A DNA stretch of 8,997 nt, from the NCBI GenBank assembly GCA_017452335.1, contig JAFTMP010000274.1, positions 1 to 8,997 of the forward strand, given 5' to 3'. The notes beneath the pieces are model-generated. The model was not told where the DNA came from and did not search any database. It was given only the letters and a program-made list of their open reading frames with translations. This DNA is from Clostridia bacterium. GTDB lineage: Bacteria > Bacillota > Clostridia > Oscillospirales > CAG-272. Shown here one piece after another: positions 5,802 to 8,997 of this stretch. Both the position numbers and the translations under genes were made by a program. Position 1 is the stretch's first letter; each line of letters opens with the position of its first letter.

Positions 5802-7154
5802 ATGGATATATCAGTGAAAAATAACGCAAAGATCAGCTTTATTTCCCTCGGATGCAGTAAAAACAAGGTCAACACCGAGGAAATGGTCTATCTTGTAAGA
5901 GAAGCGGGCTATGAGATCGTAAATGAGGATATCGAAGCCGATGTGGTGGTCATCAACAGCTGTGCCTTTATTGAAAGCGCCAAAAAGGAGAGCATTGACA
6001 CCATCCTTGACGTGGCGTGGCTCAAGGACAATCGAAATTTAAAGGGTATTGTGGTCACCGGCTGTATGTCGGAGCGCTACAGAGAGGAAATTTTGGATGC
6101 CCTGCCCGAGGTGGATGCCGTGATCGGCACGGGCAGCTATCATCAGATCGTTTCCGCCATTGAAGAAGTATTGAAGGGCGAAAAATATACCGCCTTTGGC
6201 GATAAAAACTGCTCCCCCCTTTCGGGCGGCAGAGTGCTTTCCGCTCCCGAATATTCCGCATACCTGCGCATTTCCGAGGGGTGCAACAACTGCTGTACCT
6301 ACTGCGCCATTCCCATGATCCGCGGACGCTTCCGTTCAAGACCCATGGAGGAGCTGGTGGAAGAGGCAAAGTGGTTAGAAGAGCAGGGTGTGAAGGAATT
6401 AAACATCATCGCCCAGGATACCTCGGGCTACGGCAAGGATCTTTACGGAAAATATGCGCTGGCGGAGCTGATAAAGAAGATCAGCGAGGCAACCGCAATT
6501 CCCCAGATCAGACTGCTTTACTGCTATCCCGATAAGATCACCGACGAGCTTATTGAGGAGCTGAAAAACAACGAGCGGCTGGTGAAGTATATCGACCTGC
6601 CCATCCAGCATATCAGTGACAGAGTATTAAAGAGAATGAACCGCCACGGCGACGGACAGATGATCCGCGACACCGTGAAGAGACTGCGGGAAAACGTGCC
6701 CGGCATCGTGATCCGCTCCACAGCCATCGTGGGCTTCCCCGGAGAGAGCGAGGAGGAGTTTGAGGAGCTGTGCAATTTCATCAAGGAAGCAAGATTTGAC
6801 CGCTTCGGCGCCTTTACCTACAGCAGAGAAGAGGGCACGCCCGCTTACGATTTCGAGGATCAGATCGACGAGCAGGTGAAGCAGGACCGTCTGGATATTC
6901 TCATGAGCATTCAGATGGAGATTTCGGCAGAGCTTCAAGAAGAGCGCATCGGGGATATCGTGCCGGTGCTGGTGGAGGGATATGACCCCGTGGCAGAGGC
7001 ATGCTACGGCAGAAGTCCCGAGGATGCCCCCGAAATTGACGGCAAGGTGTTCATTATCGGCAGAAAGAAGTATAAACCCGGTAGCTTTATCAAGGTAAAG
7101 ATCACTGAAAGTATGGATTATGATCTGATCGGCGAAGCGTTGCCCGGTCAGTAA
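5802..7154 (+). CDS. rimO: Ribosomal protein S12 methylthiotransferase RimO
   Basis: RimO is a radical-SAM enzyme that adds a methylthio group to the conserved aspartate of ribosomal protein S12, using two [4Fe-4S] clusters. Domains in order: an N-terminal UPF0004 domain with its three cluster cysteines (Cys18 in SLGCSKN, Cys54 in INSCAF, Cys88 in VTGCMSE); a radical-SAM core with CxxxCxxC at Cys161, Cys165 and Cys168 in GCNNCCTYCAIP (Cys164 is an extra cysteine); and a C-terminal TRAM domain. DAPEIDGKVFI in the TRAM domain is typical of RimO rather than the tRNA enzyme MiaB. The 450-aa length fits. ATG 5802 is only one base from GGAAAGG (5794-5800), which is tight. GTG 5814 is a plausible alternative start. 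The gene begins 14 bases after recX and is tightly followed by pgsA. Confidence 0.95.
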   Translation: MDISVKNNAKISFISLGCSKNKVNTEEMVYLVREAGYEIVNEDIEADVVVINSCAFIESAKKESIDTILDVAWLKDNRNLKGIVVTGCMSERYREEILDALPEVDAVIGTGSYHQIVSAIEEVLKGEKYTAFGDKNCSPLSGGRVLSAPEYSAYLRISEGCNNCCTYCAIPMIRGRFRSRPMEELVEEAKWLEEQGVKELNIIAQDTSGYGKDLYGKYALAELIKKISEATAIPQIRLLYCYPDKITDELIEELKNNERLVKYIDLPIQHISDRVLKRMNRHGDGQMIRDTVKRLRENVPGIVIRSTAIVGFPGESEEEFEELCNFIKEARFDRFGAFTYSREEGTPAYDFEDQIDEQVKQDRLDILMSIQMEISAELQEERIGDIVPVLVEGYDPVAEACYGRSPEDAPEIDGKVFIIGRKKYKPGSFIKVKITESMDYDLIGEALPGQ

Positions 7155-7164
7155 GGAGGACAAT

Positions 7165-7806
7165 ATGAATTTACCAAACAAGCTGACAGTCCTGCGCATT
7201 TGTCTCATTCCCCTGTTTTTGTTTTTCATGATCGTGCCCCTGCCGGGCGCGTACGGCGAGGTGATCGCCCGTTGCATCGCGGCGGCACTCTTTGTAGGCA
7301 CTGCCATCACCGACTATTGGGATGGGCATTTGGCGCGCAAATACGGACTCATTACCGATTTTGGAAAGTTTTTAGACCCTCTTGCCGATAAAATGATGGT
7401 GCTGGGCGCCATGATCGGGCTGATCGTGCTTTCTATGGACGAGGCAGTTTCTACCTTTGGCGGAGTATTCGTGCGCATGCTGGCGCTGTCTGCCTTCGTG
7501 GTGCTCTTCAGAGAATTGGCTGTCACGTCGCTTCGTCTTGCGGCGTCGGGCAGCAGCGGCGTGGTGATCGCGGCAAATAAGTTAGGGAAGGTGAAGACTG
7601 TCACTCAGATCGTGTTCGTCATGGTGTGCCTCTTGGAGCCTGTGGTCTTCGGGGTGATCTTCCCGCTGATCTGGCAGGGCTTTGCTTACGTTTCGGAGTT
7701 TAAGGTGCTCACCTACGCCTCAATGGCAGTGATGCTTACCATGACCGTTTGGTCGGGTCTTGCATATTTTAAGGCATATTTCCCCATCATCAATTCTAAC
7801 AAATAA
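7165..7806 (+). CDS. pgsA: CDP-diacylglycerol-glycerol-3-phosphate 3-phosphatidyltransferase
   Basis: PgsA is the integral membrane enzyme that transfers a phosphatidyl group from CDP-diacylglycerol to glycerol-3-phosphate, the committed step to phosphatidylglycerol. The 213-aa product has the full CDP-alcohol phosphatidyltransferase signature DGx2ARx8Gx3Dx3D at Asp53-Gly54, Ala57-Arg58, Gly67, Asp71 and Asp75 (within TDYWDGHLARKYG and GKFLDPLAD). The N-terminus MNLPNKLTVLRI is typical of PgsA, and hydrophobic segments at about 7-25, 33-49, 78-92, 100-115, 145-175 and 183-205 fit a multi-pass protein. A strong AAGGAGGA (7153-7160) overlaps the rimO stop and precedes ATG 7165, so the two genes are translated from one message. 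Other CDP-alcohol transferases share the motif; length, N-terminus and the rimO neighbour favour PgsA. Confidence 0.93.
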   Translation: MNLPNKLTVLRICLIPLFLFFMIVPLPGAYGEVIARCIAAALFVGTAITDYWDGHLARKYGLITDFGKFLDPLADKMMVLGAMIGLIVLSMDEAVSTFGGVFVRMLALSAFVVLFRELAVTSLRLAASGSSGVVIAANKLGKVKTVTQIVFVMVCLLEPVVFGVIFPLIWQGFAYVSEFKVLTYASMAVMLTMTVWSGLAYFKAYFPIINSNK

Positions 7807-7823
7807 TGTAAAAAAGAGAAGAG

Positions 7824-7842
7824 AAACGCTTATGCGTTTTTT
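7824..7842 (+). terminator. Short intrinsic terminator-like hairpin after pgsA
   Basis: AAACGC (7824-7829) pairs with GCGTTT (7834-7839) around the loop TTAT, and the T-run spans 7837-7842. An A-rich stretch (7810-7826) precedes it. It lies 18 bases after pgsA and is the only hairpin in the window directly followed by a T-run. The stem is short, so termination may be partial. Confidence 0.5.
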
Positions 7843-7882
7843 GATCGGTCTATACCAATAATAAAGAAAGGCAGGCAATATC

Positions 7883-8794
7883 ATGACTCTTGTAATTCTT
7901 GCGGCAGGAATGGGTTCCCGCTACGGAGGACTCAAGCAGCTTGACCCCATGACCGAAAAGGGCGAGTTTATTCTTGATTTTTCGGTGTTTGACGCGAAAC
8001 GCGCCGGCTTTGATAAGGTGGTATTTATCATCAAAAAGGAAATGGAAGAGCTTTTTAAAAAGACGGTGGGCAATCGGATCTCCAAGCAGATCGAGGTTGC
8101 TTATGTGTACCAGGAAATGGACGCTCTTTTACCCGAGGGATTTACCATTCCCGAGGGCAGAGTGAAGCCCTGGGGCACGGGACACGCACTGCTTTGCGCC
8201 AAGGATGCCGTGGGCGATGATCCCTTTATGGTCATCAATGCCGACGATTTCTACGGCAAGGAAGCTTATGAAGCCATTGCGGGCTTTTTGAAAAAGGCAG
8301 ATCCCAAAAAGAACGACTTCTGCATGGCAGGATATGTTTTAAAAAATACCCTCACTGAAAACGGAAGCGTTTCCAGAGGTGTGTGCGTGGTGGATGAACA
8401 GGGCTATTTGACGAGGATCACCGAGCGCACCAAGATCTACAGAGACGAGCAGGACAAGGTGGTTTATGAGGAGGACGGTACCCGTTATCCCACCGATGAA
8501 AACGGCTACTGCTCCATGAATTGCTGGGGCTTTACCTCCGGTATGTTTGCCTTCCTTGAAGAGGGCTTTACCGCCTTCTTGAAGAACGAGCAGGGCGATC
8601 CCTTAAAGAAGGAATTCTATATCCCCTTCTGTGTGGACGATGCCATGAAGGCGGGCGGCTGTACCGTTTCCGTTCTGCCTACCCCCGCAAAGTGGTATGG
8701 CGTGACCTATCCCCAGGATAAGGAATATGTGGTGTCCTCCATTAAAAGCCTCATCGACACGGGCGCTTACCCCAACGGACTTTTTGAAGCGTGA
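7883..8794 (+). CDS. NDP-sugar pyrophosphorylase-like nucleotidyltransferase
   Basis: The product is 303 aa and has the fold signature of enzymes that join an NTP to a sugar or alcohol phosphate. The N-terminal nucleotide-binding loop is LAAGMGSRYGGLKQ (6-19). KPWGTGHALL is the segment expected to contact the base or sugar, and VINADDFYG carries the likely metal-binding Asp121/Asp122. C-terminal segments include WGFTSGMFAFLEEGF, KEFYIPFCVDD and AKWYGVTYPQDKEYV. I recognise the family as a cytoplasmic nucleotidyltransferase common in gut anaerobes, but I cannot assign substrate or symbol. No partner such as a sugar kinase is in view. The start is supported by AGAAAGGCAGG (7865-7875) before ATG 7883. 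The gene lies beyond the terminator-like hairpin and is preceded by the ATACCAAT leader also seen before the lipoprotein gene, so it is probably a separate unit. Confidence 0.88.
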   Translation: MTLVILAAGMGSRYGGLKQLDPMTEKGEFILDFSVFDAKRAGFDKVVFIIKKEMEELFKKTVGNRISKQIEVAYVYQEMDALLPEGFTIPEGRVKPWGTGHALLCAKDAVGDDPFMVINADDFYGKEAYEAIAGFLKKADPKKNDFCMAGYVLKNTLTENGSVSRGVCVVDEQGYLTRITERTKIYRDEQDKVVYEEDGTRYPTDENGYCSMNCWGFTSGMFAFLEEGFTAFLKNEQGDPLKKEFYIPFCVDDAMKAGGCTVSVLPTPAKWYGVTYPQDKEYVVSSIKSLIDTGAYPNGLFEA

Positions 8795-8807
8795 GCGCGG
8801 GGGACTC

Positions 8808-8851
8808 AAGGGCGTCGCCCTTAAGAAACCCACTCGGGGTTCTACCCCGAG
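8808..8851 (+). repeat. Two G/C-rich hairpins after the last gene
   Basis: AAGGGC (8808-8813) pairs with GCCCTT (8817-8822) around GTC, and CTCGGGGT (8833-8840) pairs with ACCCCGAG (8844-8851) around TCT. The first resembles the AAGGGC-AGA-GCCCTT hairpin before gyrA, including the following run of As and CCC. These look like extra distal modules attached to the repeat unit at 8859-8982. Confidence 0.6.
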
Positions 8852-8858
8852 ACCCCGC

Positions 8859-8982
8859 CAAAGGCTCTGCCTTTGCCCCCCTTTTTTCGGGGCGTTGCCC
8901 CAAACCCCACTTGAAAACCTTTTTGAAAAAAGGTTTTCAAGACTTTCAAAAAACTTTGAATGCGCCAAACTACCGTTTGGCG
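8859..8982 (-). repeat. Modular hairpin repeat, unit 4 (reverse)
   Basis: Read on the - strand: an 8-bp hairpin with loop GGTA (8963-8970 with 8975-8982); a linker CAAAGTTTTTTGAAAG; a 15-bp A/T hairpin with apex TC (8910-8924 with 8927-8941); a small GGGGC/GCCCC hairpin (8889-8893 with 8897-8901); and a 7-bp hairpin with core GGCAGAGCC (8859-8865 with 8869-8875). This is the same order as unit 1 but in opposite orientation, with an added G/C-rich bridge. The - strand start of the unit is close to the window end, so its outer limit cannot be seen. A T6 run (8882-8887) lies between two hairpins. Confidence 0.75.
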
Positions 8983-8997
8983 TGGGGGTTTAAAAAT

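Noticed and set aside
7841..7862. Sigma-70 type promoter TTGATC...TATACC before the nucleotidyltransferase gene
   Set aside because: The -35-like and -10-like hexamers are only about five bases apart, far from the usual 17, and TTGATC overlaps the terminator T-run.
8603..8993. Open frames on both strands across the last repeat region
   Set aside because: They translate the hairpin repeats and the reverse of the nucleotidyltransferase gene; no start signal or recognisable protein sequence supports them.

Overview
The window comes from a bacterial chromosome and looks like an uncultured, probably gut-associated, member of the Firmicutes class Clostridia. This rests on the RecA, GyrA and RimO sequences, the GGAGG-type ribosome binding sites, the gyrB-gyrA pair and the short housekeeping operon. 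The placement below class level is a guess. All genes lie on the + strand.

Layout: the last 89 codons of gyrB (1-272); a roughly 300-base gap packed with hairpins; gyrA (575-3088, or from 563); a small lipoprotein of unknown function (3158-3739); a second hairpin-rich gap (3740-3974); then recA (3975-5096), recX (about 5242-5787), rimO (5802-7154) and pgsA (7165-7806). A short terminator-like hairpin follows, then a sugar-nucleotidyltransferase-like gene (7883-8794) and a third hairpin-rich stretch that runs off the window end.

The coding part is ordinary housekeeping. GyrB and GyrA form DNA gyrase. RecA is the recombinase and RecX its regulator. RimO methylthiolates ribosomal protein S12. 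PgsA makes phosphatidylglycerophosphate. rimO and pgsA are almost certainly co-transcribed, with gaps of 14 and 10 bases around them; recA and recX probably belong to the same unit.

The unusual part is the non-coding DNA. Three intergenic stretches share one modular repeat family. Each unit has, in fixed order, a hairpin with a GGTA loop, a conserved AAAGTTTTTGAA-like linker, a long A/T-rich hairpin with a TTTTTTCAAAAA apex, and usually a small hairpin with a GGCAGAGCC core. Stem sequences differ between copies but remain self-complementary, while loops and linker stay constant. I count four units (one in the first gap, an inverted pair in the second, one in the third) and a related fifth hairpin. 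The first gap also carries a separate tandem array: four different perfect hairpins, each preceded by the same heptamer GTGAAAT. I know of no named family that matches; the nearest analogy is REP/BIME-type elements.
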